A stretch of 64,000 bases of DNA from MFD04716-140 sp963703125 (GCA_963703125.1 OY969790.1:3973920-4037919), one strand, 5' to 3'. Shown: positions 17,549 through 26,549, counted from the first letter of the stretch. Notes: generated by a model from the letters alone, not told the origin. A program made the numbers and translations.

Positions 17549-18458
17549 TCAATACTTTATTTCATTCCAGGTGGTGGAATACAAAGGAGCTATGTTGTTT
17601 AAAGTTTCCTTAAGTTGCACTATATCTACTTTTGGTTCGATCCGAAAAGATATTTCTTATTTCATCAGATTTCGCATCAAAAAAAGTGGTTACCAAAAAA
17701 GCATTGGGGCGACGTTTCATCATGGTCTCAAAAAGTTTCATGGTACCTGCAATCACCTGCTTTCCTGTGCTATTATTATCGCCAAGGATATCAAGCCCTT
17801 TTCTATGGTAATTGTACATTGCCACACGATATTCCCTGTAGGTATTTGATAACAAATTATCCACTAGTTCAAATCTACTTCGGGCACTCGATTGACTCCA
17901 TCCAGAAGAGTTACTGCCCTGGGCCTGTGTAACAATCTTTTGAGCCGTTTTAAAATAATCTGTGCCCCCCTCAAGCGCAAAAGTATCGGCATCCAATCCT
18001 AGCATAACATATACATAATAGGAAACAACGCTAATTAAATTTGACTCATACACATTCTCATTGAAAATTAGGGGTTGAAACTCAATATATTCAAAGCTTA
18101 ACTGATTGTCTTTGTAATTAAAAACCGGGGTTTCATAGGAAGTATTAAATACGGGTCTGGAAGATTGAATCTGTAGAGTACCTTTAAACCTATTGGATTC
18201 ATATTCGGTAATAGTAATGAACATTTGGGCATTCAGCCTTTCATTTTCCTTATAAGTGCGGCTCGTCCATTTATTTTTATTGACAAAATCACCGAGAGAC
18301 CTTTCCAACGTTTTGAAAACTTGTTGATTGGTCTGCGAAACCTGGTCAGAATTGACCGTTATTGTGCAATTCATTTCCTGGGCCTGCACATTTACATAAA
18401 AAAGTGAGCATATCACAAAAAATAGGGCACTACGCATGAAGTCTTTCAATAATTTCAT
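17549..18458 (-). CDS. porD: Type IX secretion protein PorD (DUF4835), frameshifted near the 3' end
   Basis: About 300 residues if one frameshift near 17,637 is bridged. Signal peptide to about residue 26, then QEMNCTITVNSDQVSQTNQQVF, typical of DUF4835/PorD, a periplasmic or outer-membrane protein needed for type IX secretion. The annotated frame ends as SDRTKSRYSAT with a stop at 17610. The neighbouring frame continues as EPKVDIVQLKETLNNIAP to LYSTTWNEIKY and stops at 17549, the normal family end. An in-frame ATG at 18437 (MRSALFF) is an alternative start. Overlaps coaBC by 29 nt. Confidence 0.87.
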
Positions 18459-19635
18459 TTATGATATCCTGGGCTACCTCGGCCTTCGTCTTTAAATCAA
18501 ACGGTTTAATGTTGAAATTCTTATCTATGAAGGTTATTTTGTTGGTTTCCTTCCCGAAGCCTGCCCCTTTATCGTTCATAGAGTTCAAAACAATGGCGTC
18601 AAGATGCTTTTTTATAATTTTCCCTTTCGCATTCTCAATTTCATTTTCAGTCTCTAACGCAAAGCCAACCAGATATTGATTTTTCTTCTGCTCTCCAAGA
18701 GACAGCAAAACATCCTTGTTCTTTACAAGTTCTAATGTAAGTGTATCCGCACTCTTCTTTATTTTTTGTTCAGCAATGGCTTTTGGCCTATAATCGGCTA
18801 TCGCAGCGGCACATATGGCAATATCTGCATTTTTATAGTGAGAATGGGCCTCGCGGTACATGTCATTTGCAGAAACAACATCAATTTTCTTTATGGAGCT
18901 ATGATTTATGGTGAGCTTTGAAGGCCCCGAAATGAGAATTACACTTGCACCCAAATTAGCTGCAGTCTTGGCCAATTCATAACCCATGAGTCCCGTGGAA
19001 TGATTGCCTATGAATCTTACAGGGTCAATTGCCTCATAGGTAGGTCCTGCTGTTATCATCACCTTTTTACCACTCAAAGGCAGCCCCTGCGAAAGATGGT
19101 TTTCAATAAATTCAATTATTTCTAGAGGCTCGGCCATTCTTCCTTCACCATATAGCCCACTTGCCAATTCACCGGAAGTGGCGGGGATTATTATATTGCC
19201 AAATGACCTTAGTTTTTCGAAAGATGTTTTTGTAGATGGATGTTTGTACATGTCCAAATCCATGGCCGGAGCAAAAAAAACAGGACATTTGGCAGAAAGA
19301 TATACGGCAAGTAACAAATTGTCACAAGTTCCGTTGGCCATCTTGGAAAGGGTATTCGCCGTGGCAGGGGCAATAACCATTAAATCTGCCCAAAGGGCAA
19401 GATCAACATGATTGTTCCAATCCGTACTATGATCTTCTTGTGAAATAAAAGAAGAAACAACCGGGTTTTTTGATAAGGTGGCCAGTGTCAAAGGGGAAAC
19501 AAAAGAGCCCGCACTCTCAGTCAAGACAATCTTAACATTGGCACCGGCCTTAATAAATAAACGAACCAGAAAAGTAGTTTTGTAAGCAGCTATCCCTCCG
19601 GTAATGCCTAAAAGGATGTTTTTACCGCCCAACAT
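18430..19635 (-). CDS. coaBC: Bifunctional phosphopantothenoylcysteine decarboxylase/phosphopantothenate-cysteine ligase
   Basis: 401 residues. The N-terminal CoaC flavoprotein half (1-185) makes 4'-phosphopantetheine; the C-terminal CoaB half (190-401) joins cysteine to phosphopantothenate. CoaC motifs: LLGITGGIAAYKT, the catalytic-histidine region around DWNNHVDLALWADLMVIAPATANT, and PAMDLDMYKHP. CoaB motifs: VMITAGPTYEAIDPVRFIGNHSTG and the AAIADYRP-x-IKK site. It sits 5 nt after rpoZ and overlaps porD. Confidence 0.96.
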   Translation of the reverse strand: MLGGKNILLGITGGIAAYKTTFLVRLFIKAGANVKIVLTESAGSFVSPLTLATLSKNPVVSSFISQEDHSTDWNNHVDLALWADLMVIAPATANTLSKMANGTCDNLLLAVYLSAKCPVFFAPAMDLDMYKHPSTKTSFEKLRSFGNIIIPATSGELASGLYGEGRMAEPLEIIEFIENHLSQGLPLSGKKVMITAGPTYEAIDPVRFIGNHSTGLMGYELAKTAANLGASVILISGPSKLTINHSSIKKIDVVSANDMYREAHSHYKNADIAICAAAIADYRPKAIAEQKIKKSADTLTLELVKNKDVLLSLGEQKKNQYLVGFALETENEIENAKGKIIKKHLDAIVLNSMNDKGAGFGKETNKITFIDKNFNIKPFDLKTKAEVAQDIINEIIERLHA

Positions 19636-19640
19636 ATGAA

Positions 19641-19967
19641 CTACATGTCTTTATCTGTGTTCCTATAATAAATCTTGTCCTTTAACCATTCTTCAACTGC
19701 CATGGCATGTGGTTTAGGCAATTTTTCGTAGAATTTGGAAACTTCTATTTGCTCCTTATTCTCAAAAACTTCCTCCAAACTATCACTGTAAGTAGCAAAT
19801 TCTTCCAGTTTTTCAAGAAGCTCTTTCTTTATTTCCGAATTGATTTGAACCGCACGTTTGGCGGTAATTGAAATAGCCTCATAGATATTTCCTGTTTTCT
19901 CATCAAACTCATTCTTATTGATGGTAACAGTAGATACCGGGGCTTTAGAACTCTTTAAATCGTTCAT
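19641..19967 (-). CDS. rpoZ: RNA polymerase omega subunit, Bacteroidota type
   Basis: 108 residues. The Bacteroidota omega differs from the proteobacterial protein; here SKAPVSTVTINKNEF, GNIYEAISITAKRAVQIN and LLEKLEEFATYSDSLEEVFENKEQ show the family pattern. Omega helps assemble and stabilise RNA polymerase around beta-prime. It lies between bamD (upstream, 21 nt) and coaBC (downstream, 5 nt), a placement shared across Flavobacteriaceae. Confidence 0.9.
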   Translation of the reverse strand: MNDLKSSKAPVSTVTINKNEFDEKTGNIYEAISITAKRAVQINSEIKKELLEKLEEFATYSDSLEEVFENKEQIEVSKFYEKLPKPHAMAVEEWLKDKIYYRNTDKDM

Positions 19968-19988
19968 GTTAGTATTTATTAGAAAGTA

Positions 19989-20807
19989 TTATTTTGATTC
20001 TTTTGAGTAATTGTTTAATTCCTTTTCAACCTTTGCCAAAAGGTCATCTGCATCCTTCGCATACACCGTTTCGGGAAATTGCTTTTTTAAAACTGCATAG
20101 GCAACTTTTGCATTGCGAAGTCGCTCAGGTTTTAAGCTCTCGAAGCTGTTCATGGCATATTTGGTAGCCGAGTCGAACTTATAATAAAGTGCAGCTTCCC
20201 GATAAATTGAACCAGGATAGTCAGAAATAAAATTATCAAATGCAGCTATGGCAGGGACCAAGAAAGTAAAATCGAACTTTCCTATTTTGTTGAACTGCCG
20301 AGCTATTTCAAATGCTTTTTTCTCTTTCTTGGTGCTCAACTCCTTTGCCATGCCATTCGCCTCTTCAAAATACTCGGAATCGGGATAGGCGTTGATGAAA
20401 GTTTGCAATTTAGTGAGTGCCTTATCCGTATCTGCCTGGTCCAAGGAATAAGCCGGTGAAAGTTCATAATAACTTCTGGCTCCCAGAAAAGCTGCCTCAA
20501 TTACTTTTTCGCTTTTGGGATACGATTTTAAAAAACGTTCAAATTGATACCCGGCCATGTTATAATCTTTCCTTTGAAAATAGGAATCTGCAAAGAAAAA
20601 CATCACTCTTTCACCCTGGGGCTTACCTACATATTTAGGTGCTATCTGCTCAAACAATCTATTGGAACGTTTATAGTCCCCATTTTCATAGAGCGCTTGA
20701 GCCATATCATACTTTGCCTTGACATCCTCATTTTTAAGCACTTTTTGGTACTGACTACAGGAGGTCATAACTAACAACAGAACGATAACAGGAAAATATC
20801 TCTTCAT
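19989..20807 (-). CDS. bamD: Outer-membrane assembly lipoprotein BamD
   Basis: 272 residues from the ATG at 20807. The frame opens at 20819 (MFFRM), but a -7 promoter box ends 5 nt before that ATG and would put transcription start at or after it, so the later ATG (MKRYFPVIVLLL) is preferred. The signal ends in lipobox MTSC. The mature part consists of TPR-like helices: AKYDMAQALYENGDYKRSNRLFEQ and YQFERFLKSYPKSEKVIEA. BamD is the essential helper of BamA in folding outer-membrane proteins. First gene of the rpoZ-coaBC-porD operon. Confidence 0.93.
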   Translation of the reverse strand: MKRYFPVIVLLLVMTSCSQYQKVLKNEDVKAKYDMAQALYENGDYKRSNRLFEQIAPKYVGKPQGERVMFFFADSYFQRKDYNMAGYQFERFLKSYPKSEKVIEAAFLGARSYYELSPAYSLDQADTDKALTKLQTFINAYPDSEYFEEANGMAKELSTKKEKKAFEIARQFNKIGKFDFTFLVPAIAAFDNFISDYPGSIYREAALYYKFDSATKYAMNSFESLKPERLRNAKVAYAVLKKQFPETVYAKDADDLLAKVEKELNNYSKESK

Positions 20808-20823
20808 TCTAAAAAACATTTTG

Positions 20824-20831
20824 CAAAATTA
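20824..20831 (-). promoter_or_regulatory. Bacteroidota -7 box for the bamD operon
   Basis: TAATTTTG on the minus strand, matching TAnnTTTG, with a TTG about 24 nt further upstream as a possible -33 element. Its position decides between the two bamD start codons. Confidence 0.5.
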
Positions 20832-20938
20832 CGGATTCTCTACGGATTAAAAAAACAATTTTAATCCGCTAAAATAGGCCGTTCCAATAAGCTCGCAAGG
20901 CATTTAGGGAAGATTTAACTTTAAAAGAAGAAGGCAAC

Positions 20939-21829
20939 CTAGCTATGTACCGAAACCAATGGTCTAATAACCGAAGCTATTTTTTCTTTCAGTCCGTTAG
21001 TAGCTTCAACCAATGGAAGCCTCACAATGCTATTGGATATACCCAATATTTCAAAAACAGATTTGATACCCGCAGGATTACCTTCAAGGAAAATATGGCC
21101 CATAAGATCTTGCATTTCATAATGTAGTTGATATGCATCATCCGGTCTACCGTCTAATCCAAAGCGTATCATGTTTGAAAATTTCGTGGGCAAACCCTGT
21201 CCCAAAACAGAAATCACTCCAGAACCACCTGCCAAAACTGTAGGCAATGCCGTGATGTCATCTCCAGAAATCACGAGGAAATCATTTGGCTTGCCTTTAA
21301 TAAGGGTCATAACTTGGGCCATATCGCCAGAAGCCTCTTTGATTGCCACGATATTATTAAAGTCATTTGCAAGTCGGAACACCGTTGACGGAAGCATGTT
21401 ACTTCCTGTTCTACCAGGCACATTATATAAAATAACAGGAACGGGGGAAGCTTGGGAAATTGCCTTGAAATGTTGGTAAATTCCCTCTTGAGTAGGTTTG
21501 TTATAATAGGGCGAAACAGAAAGAATGGCATCAAAAGAATCAGGATTGATCAATTTTAGTTCTTCTACTATTGAAGCTGTATTATTACCTCCTACGCCCA
21601 ATACAAGTGGCAATCGACCGTCATTATATTTTATGACAGTATTGATTACCAACTCCTTTTCAACAGAACTCAAAGTAACCGATTCTCCAGTAGTGCCCAA
21701 GACCACTAGATACTCTACCCCACCCTCAATGCAATAATTGACGATACGGCCCAACCCCTCAACATCAATGGAAAGGTCTTTATTAAATGGGGTTATCAAT
21801 GCTACACCTGTACCTAGCAATTGTTTCAT
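20939..21829 (-). CDS. dapA: 4-hydroxy-tetrahydrodipicolinate synthase
   Basis: 296 residues. DapA condenses pyruvate with aspartate semialdehyde at the branch to lysine and meso-diaminopimelate. The TIM barrel shows VVLGTTGESVTLSS, the tyrosine motif VILYNVPGRTGSNM, and the Schiff-base lysine in NIVAIKEASGDMAQ. SGDDITALPTVLAGGSGVISV is the usual C-terminal phosphate-side loop. Its start overlaps the DUF6913 gene stop by four nt, so they are cotranscribed. Confidence 0.96.
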   Translation of the reverse strand: MKQLLGTGVALITPFNKDLSIDVEGLGRIVNYCIEGGVEYLVVLGTTGESVTLSSVEKELVINTVIKYNDGRLPLVLGVGGNNTASIVEELKLINPDSFDAILSVSPYYNKPTQEGIYQHFKAISQASPVPVILYNVPGRTGSNMLPSTVFRLANDFNNIVAIKEASGDMAQVMTLIKGKPNDFLVISGDDITALPTVLAGGSGVISVLGQGLPTKFSNMIRFGLDGRPDDAYQLHYEMQDLMGHIFLEGNPAGIKSVFEILGISNSIVRLPLVEATNGLKEKIASVIRPLVSVHS

Positions 21830-22362
21830 TTCTCAATTTCGTTTAATACTTTCAAATATTTTTTCAACTCTTGTTTAAACAACTTAAACTCTTTAATGGG
21901 CACATCTAAAATCAAATCGTTCAATCTGGGATTAATTTCCTTAAAACCCACACTGAATCTGGCTTTTGACCTCACGCTCATTATCTGGAGCAACAGATTT
22001 TCTTGGTTGTAATAATTCAATAACAGATCATATTCCCTTCCCAAAAACTCAAGGGCATAGCTGTTCTCAATATTTCCGTTCCATCCCAAATCCTTGTCCG
22101 AAAAAACCGGGGTGGAATAGGGCGAATTTTTATCGTAGTAATTTTTATACCCTATAATCTTAATAGCGTTTGGTCTCAAGGAAAATTCCTCAACAAGTTC
22201 ATAAAAGAGATTCGTATTATCGAACGCATCCATGTCAACAATAATTCCCACTGAAGTTATGCCTTTGCTCCGATTGATTGCCACCGGATTTTTGGCAAGT
22301 TCCTCTCTTAAAAATTTAAGCCCAGATTTGTGCTTAAATTTATCTTTTATTCCCTTAAACAT
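21826..22362 (-). CDS. DUF6913-like protein, function unknown
   Basis: 178 residues, no signal peptide or membrane helix. KGITSVGIIVDMDAF, AIKIIGYKNYYDK and ARFSVGFKEINPRLNDLILD are the recognisable conserved stretches; the protein is probably alpha/beta and cytosolic. The gene is usually found just before dapA in Flavobacteriaceae, hinting at a link with cell-envelope or lysine metabolism, but nothing in the sequence shows a catalytic site. Confidence 0.7.
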   Translation of the reverse strand: MFKGIKDKFKHKSGLKFLREELAKNPVAINRSKGITSVGIIVDMDAFDNTNLFYELVEEFSLRPNAIKIIGYKNYYDKNSPYSTPVFSDKDLGWNGNIENSYALEFLGREYDLLLNYYNQENLLLQIMSVRSKARFSVGFKEINPRLNDLILDVPIKEFKLFKQELKKYLKVLNEIEK

Positions 22363-22367
22363 GTAAT

Positions 22368-22389
22368 TTTACATTTCTACAAATGTAAA
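22368..22389. promoter_or_regulatory. Inverted repeat in divergent promoter region of DUF6913-dapA
   Basis: TTTACATTT and AAATGTAAA form perfect 9-nt arms around four bases. On the minus strand positions 22387-22380 read TACATTTG, a -7 box 18 nt before the DUF6913 ATG. The repeat therefore overlaps the promoter and could be an operator, although a chance palindrome in AT-rich DNA is possible. Confidence 0.4.
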
Positions 22390-22430
22390 GAATATACTTT
22401 TCATAAACTTTGGCTAAGATAGAAAGGAAT

Positions 22431-23195
22431 ATGGTTTTAAAAATACAACTTTTTGTTATATTTATAACAATTGTTTGTTTTGTTTCCTGTAAGCAAGGGG
22501 TGGAAAGGGTTTTAAAGATCGAGGGAAAAGAAATAACGATCGACAGTTCTTACTCTGAATCAGATTCCATTGATGGCTTTATTGCCCCCTATCGCAATCA
22601 TATCAACGCCGTTTTGGATAGTGCTTTGGCCTATGCCAAATGGCCCATCTCAAGAGAAGAAGGTCGTTACAATACCCCAGCAGGAAATCTTATGGCCGAT
22701 TTAATTTTATCCGAAGCAAGTCCAATATTCAAATCGAGAACGGGCAAAGAAATAGACTTTGTACTTCTAAATTTTGGCGGTATTAGATCTATTATCTCGG
22801 AAGGAAAAGTAACTGCCAGAACGGCTTATGAAGTTATGCCCTTCGAGAATTCAATTGAAGTAGTCGAATTAAGTGGTTCATCCGTCAATAAGTTAATCGA
22901 TTATTTGCTGAACTCTGAAAAACCACATCCTATTTCCGGAATGCAAATTGTTTTGAATAAAAATGGAAAGCTGCATTCGGTGAATATACAAGGGAAAAGG
23001 TTTGATCAAAAAAGAAATTATAACGTGGCGACGTCCAATTACTTAATAACCGGTGGCGACCATATGGATTTTTTCAAGGAAGGTTTGAAAGTTACGGCTA
23101 CGGACTATCTGATACGAAATGCCATGATCGATTATTTTAAAAAAGTTGATACACTCGCTCCGAAAATTGACGATAGGTTTTACCAACTAAAATAA
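22431..23195 (+). CDS. 5'-nucleotidase C-terminal domain lipoprotein
   Basis: 254 residues from ATG at 22431; an upstream TTG at 22410 is less likely because the lipoprotein signal starts here (MVLKIQLFVIFITIVCFVSC). The protein corresponds to the substrate-binding C-terminal domain of UshA-type 5'-nucleotidases: NTPAGNLMADLIL, DFVLLNFGGIRSII, AYEVMPFENSIEVVELSG, and VATSNYLITGGDHMDFF. The metallophosphoesterase half is encoded by the next gene, 4 nt downstream. Together they likely hydrolyse nucleotides in the periplasm. Confidence 0.92.
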   Translation: MVLKIQLFVIFITIVCFVSCKQGVERVLKIEGKEITIDSSYSESDSIDGFIAPYRNHINAVLDSALAYAKWPISREEGRYNTPAGNLMADLILSEASPIFKSRTGKEIDFVLLNFGGIRSIISEGKVTARTAYEVMPFENSIEVVELSGSSVNKLIDYLLNSEKPHPISGMQIVLNKNGKLHSVNIQGKRFDQKRNYNVATSNYLITGGDHMDFFKEGLKVTATDYLIRNAMIDYFKKVDTLAPKIDDRFYQLK

Positions 23196-23199
23196 ACCC

Positions 23200-24111
23200 A
23201 TGGACAGAAGAAAATTTATTGTCAATTCATCTGTATCCTCTGCTTTTATAGGTCTAGGCGGACTTTCAATGAATTCATGCAAAACTAAAGGTCAAAAGCA
23301 TATTACCATTTTACATACAAACGATGTGCACAGTCATATTGATACTTTTCCAAAAGACCATTCGGAATACCCAAATTTAGGTGGAGTGGCCAGAAGGGCT
23401 GCAATAGTAGAAACTATACGCCAGGAAAACCCAAGTACGTTATTATTGGACGCAGGTGATATTTTTCAAGGAACCCCGTATTTTAATTTTTATGGTGGGG
23501 AACTTGAATACAAATTAATGAGCAAACTGGGTTATCATGCAGCAACCATTGGCAATCATGATTTTGACAATGGCATAGAGGGCCTATTCGCTCAATTGCC
23601 CCATGCAAAGTTTAAACTACTTAGCGCAAATTATGACTTTACCAATACCCTCATGGAAGGTTACGTAAAACCCTATGAAATTTATGAATTGGATGGATTA
23701 AAAGTGGGAGTTTATGGATTAGGAATTAATCTGGATGGTTTGGTGACCAAAAATTTATACCTTGAAACCAAATATTTGGATCCATATGAGATTGCCCTTG
23801 ATACCGAGCATAATTTAAAGAATGATAAAAAATGTGATCTTATTATATGTTTGTCACATATAGGATATGAATATAGCAACGAAAACAGACCTAGTGATGT
23901 TTTGCTCGCGGCCAAAACTAAATTTACCGATCTTATTATAGGGGGTCACACGCACACATTTCTAGATAGGCCCACCATTGTTCAAAATGCCATAGGAAAA
24001 GATATCTTAGTAAATCAAGTCGGTTGCTTTGGGGTCAATTTAGGCCGTATCGATTTTTATTTTGACACCGATACCAGCAAAATAGCGCAAGGAACCAGTA
24101 TCAGAGTATAA
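23200..24111 (+). CDS. Metallophosphatase, N-terminal half of 5'-nucleotidase
   Basis: 303 residues. A twin-arginine-type leader (MDRRKFIVNSSVSSAFIGLG) with a Cys at about residue 27 that may be lipidated. The calcineurin-like metal-binding motifs are ILHTNDVHSHID, LLDAGDIFQG, ATIGNHDFDNG, ICLSHIGYE and IIGGHTHTF, in canonical order. This is the catalytic half of a 5'-nucleotidase; the substrate-binding half is the preceding gene. The division into two cotranscribed lipoproteins, with the halves in reversed order, is the notable point. Confidence 0.93.
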   Translation: MDRRKFIVNSSVSSAFIGLGGLSMNSCKTKGQKHITILHTNDVHSHIDTFPKDHSEYPNLGGVARRAAIVETIRQENPSTLLLDAGDIFQGTPYFNFYGGELEYKLMSKLGYHAATIGNHDFDNGIEGLFAQLPHAKFKLLSANYDFTNTLMEGYVKPYEIYELDGLKVGVYGLGINLDGLVTKNLYLETKYLDPYEIALDTEHNLKNDKKCDLIICLSHIGYEYSNENRPSDVLLAAKTKFTDLIIGGHTHTFLDRPTIVQNAIGKDILVNQVGCFGVNLGRIDFYFDTDTSKIAQGTSIRV

Positions 24112-24236
24112 TCGCATCTATTATGAACAAGACGATAAAACAAAAACAAAAGACAAAAATATTGATTATCAAATTGTTACCTTCAAGTACTCGGGTTTTT
24201 TTTCGATATATTGCCTGCTGGTTAACGACTCCTGAC

Positions 24237-24264
24237 CACTAACCACTAACTACTAACTACTAAC
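24237..24264. repeat. Tandem YACTAAC heptamer repeat
   Basis: Four consecutive 7-nt units (CACTAAC, CACTAAC, TACTAAC, TACTAAC) followed by TAG, ending 7 nt before the NIPSNAP gene ATG. It occupies the ribosome-binding area of that gene. Slippage could change the leader length, but no function is shown. Confidence 0.8.
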
Positions 24265-24271
24265 TAGTATT

Positions 24272-25057
24272 ATGAAAACAAAAATCATCCTTTCCCTTTT
24301 ATGTTTATCTACTATTATTGCCTTTTCTCAGAAAAGTTCTCAAGAATCCAAACGTGAATATTATCAATTAAAGACTTATTCATTTGAAACGGACGCTCAA
24401 ATAAAGGCAACCGATGACTATCTTAAAAATGCTTTTTTGCCTGCAATGAAGCGCATGGGCATTTCTCCAATAGGAGTTTTTAAAGCTAGACCCTTAGATT
24501 CTGTAACTCCAAAAATCACCTATGTTTTGATTCCGTTTAGTTCGTTGTCGCAATTCGAAAACTCTGGCAATGCTTTGGCAATGGATTCGGAATATTTGAA
24601 AGCTGGCGATGCCTACATTCATGCTTCGCATGACAATCCGCCCTATCAAAGAATAGAATCTACCCTCTTAAAGGCCTTTGTAGATATGCCTAAAATGGAA
24701 GCCTCTAAGCTGACAGGTCCTAGAGCAGATCGAATTTATGAACTTCGCAGTTATGAGTCGGCGACTGAGGAACTATACAAAAATAAGGTAGATATGTTCA
24801 ATGCCGGAGGGGAAGTTGCCCTTTTTGATAAGTTGGGATTCAACGCTGTTTTTTATGCGGAGGTACTATCGGGAAGCTCCATGCCGAACCTCATGTACAT
24901 GACCACTTTTTCAGACCAAAAGAGCAGGGACGATCATTGGAAATCATTTGTTGATGCCCCAGAATGGAACACCCTAAAAGCCATGCCCAAATACCAGAAC
25001 AATGTATCTCGTAATGATACAAGGTTTCTGTACCCAACTGACTATTCCGATTACTAA
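24272..25057 (+). CDS. Secreted NIPSNAP-family protein
   Basis: 261 residues with a signal peptide (cleavage after about residue 19, FSQ). Two ferredoxin-like alpha/beta barrel repeats are visible: the first starts with EYYQLKTYSFE, the second with DRIYELRSYESATEELYKNKVDMF. The pattern YELRSY and the closing MTTFSDQKSRDDHWKSF are typical of NIPSNAP domains. These dimeric barrel proteins often accompany carbohydrate or dehydrogenase gene sets in Bacteroidota, with unknown biochemistry. Preceded by heptamer repeats. Confidence 0.85.
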   Translation: MKTKIILSLLCLSTIIAFSQKSSQESKREYYQLKTYSFETDAQIKATDDYLKNAFLPAMKRMGISPIGVFKARPLDSVTPKITYVLIPFSSLSQFENSGNALAMDSEYLKAGDAYIHASHDNPPYQRIESTLLKAFVDMPKMEASKLTGPRADRIYELRSYESATEELYKNKVDMFNAGGEVALFDKLGFNAVFYAEVLSGSSMPNLMYMTTFSDQKSRDDHWKSFVDAPEWNTLKAMPKYQNNVSRNDTRFLYPTDYSDY

Positions 25058-25132
25058 AAAAGTAAATCAATGCTTAGGTCTAATTGATTTTTAAATTACC
25101 TTGGATAGGATTAAAAACACCAACTAATAATA

Positions 25133-26245
25133 ATGGATACAGAGTTAGTTGACCAGCGACTTTATTCGCTTGATGCCCTAAGAGGATTTGACATGTTTTG
25201 GATTATGGGTGGTGAGGAGATTTTTCACAGAATCGCCGAAGTTACCAAATCACCTTTTTGGGAGGCAATTGCCAATCAATTTCAACATCCCGCATGGCAC
25301 GGGTTTTCTGCATATGATCTTATTTTTCCGCTCTTCCTGTTCTTGGCAGGAGTTGCTACACCCTACTCCATTGGTAAGCAAATGGAAAAAGGAGCGGATC
25401 GCAAAAAACTTTTATTGCGAGTAATCAAAAGAGGGCTTATCCTTGTTCTTTTAGGGATAATCTATAATAATGGGCTCGAAATTCGGGCAATTGAAGAAAT
25501 CAGATTCGGCAGTGTTTTGGGTCGAATTGGTTTGGGATATATGTTCGCAAATATCATTTTCCTGTACACCAAGCAACGGGGTCAAATTATTTGGTTTATT
25601 AGTATACTCATTGGCTATTGGTTGCTAATGGCCCTAGGCTCAGCACCCGGATTTCCTGCGGGCGATTTTAGTATGGAGGGTAATGTAGTCTCCTATTTGG
25701 ACCGTACTATCATACCAGGGAAATTATATCTGGGAATTCATGACCCGGAAGGTTTGATTGGGGCAATACCGGCTATTGCAACGGCCTTATTAGGTATTTA
25801 TATTGGTAATTTACTTCGTAACACCCAAATTGGCGATAAATCCAAAAAGGCAATTAATATGCTTGTTATAGGTATTGTTTTATTGGTGCTGGCACAAATA
25901 TGGAATTTGTTTTTCCCCATAAACAAAAACCTTTGGACCAGTTCTTTTGTGTTGCAATGTGGGGGAACAAGTGTGCTGTTAATGGCCTTATTCTATTACA
26001 TCATCGATATTTTAGGGCATAGAAAATGGGCCTTCTTCTTTAAGGTAATCGGAATGAATTCCATTTTAATTTACCTCTCAGGTCATTTTATAGATTGGGA
26101 CTATACGACGAATAGTTTATTTGGATGGTTGGGCCAATTGGTCGGCAATCCATGGAATATACTCGTAATGGTACTTGCCTTTATTGCCGTGAAATGGGTC
26201 TTCCTATATTTCCTTTACAAAAAGAAGGTTTTCTTAAAGGTTTGA
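25133..26245 (+). CDS. DUF5009/HGSNAT-like membrane acyltransferase family protein
   Basis: 370 residues with about nine to ten membrane helices. It starts with RLYSLDALRGFDMFWIMGGEEI, the conserved SLDxLRGxxM opening of membrane acyltransferases related to heparan-alpha-glucosaminide N-acetyltransferase, followed by HGFSAYDLIFPLFLFLAGVA, which holds the family's conserved Asp/Phe/Pro motif. In Bacteroidota such proteins (NagX-like) are associated with amino-sugar use. No amino-sugar genes are adjacent, so the substrate is open. Confidence 0.85.
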   Translation: MDTELVDQRLYSLDALRGFDMFWIMGGEEIFHRIAEVTKSPFWEAIANQFQHPAWHGFSAYDLIFPLFLFLAGVATPYSIGKQMEKGADRKKLLLRVIKRGLILVLLGIIYNNGLEIRAIEEIRFGSVLGRIGLGYMFANIIFLYTKQRGQIIWFISILIGYWLLMALGSAPGFPAGDFSMEGNVVSYLDRTIIPGKLYLGIHDPEGLIGAIPAIATALLGIYIGNLLRNTQIGDKSKKAINMLVIGIVLLVLAQIWNLFFPINKNLWTSSFVLQCGGTSVLLMALFYYIIDILGHRKWAFFFKVIGMNSILIYLSGHFIDWDYTTNSLFGWLGQLVGNPWNILVMVLAFIAVKWVFLYFLYKKKVFLKV

Positions 26246-26252
26246 CCTAAAA

Positions 26253-26549
26253 TCAATCAAGAAGAAACTTCACTATTTCTTGTCTCTCAGCTTCTAAGGA
26301 AAGGTTGGAAAACGGTCTTTTTGCCTTTCTATACCAATAACCGGCATTAAACTCGTCGCCTTCCTTTCTGTGCAAATAGGCATGGATCCAGCTTCCTAAT
26401 TGGTCATGCATTTCTTGGGCAATATCATGTGAAGCGTTCCAGTCTCCCTTGGCGTCATACCAAAGGGCCTTTAGGCCTTCTGACCATTCGGGATTGGGGA
26501 AATTAGTTGCTAGCGTATCTTCAAAATCTTGGTAATTTCTAAGCTTCAT
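26253..26549 (-). CDS. Small conserved protein of unknown function
   Basis: 98 residues rich in Trp, Glu and Asp, no signal or membrane helix. LKALWYDAKGDWNASHDIAQEMHDQLGSWIHAYLHRKEGD and NAGYWYRKAKRP look like a small all-helical domain; I recognise it only as a widespread uncharacterised protein. It converges with the DUF5009 gene across 7 nt and diverges from the polytopic membrane protein gene. A -7 box TAATTTTG lies on its strand at 26581-26588. Confidence 0.7.
   Translation of the reverse strand: MKLRNYQDFEDTLATNFPNPEWSEGLKALWYDAKGDWNASHDIAQEMHDQLGSWIHAYLHRKEGDEFNAGYWYRKAKRPFSNLSLEAERQEIVKFLLD

Noticed and set aside
24237..24264. Tandem heptamers as a CRISPR or phage attachment site
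   Set aside because: Units are 7 nt without spacers, with no cas genes or integrase nearby.
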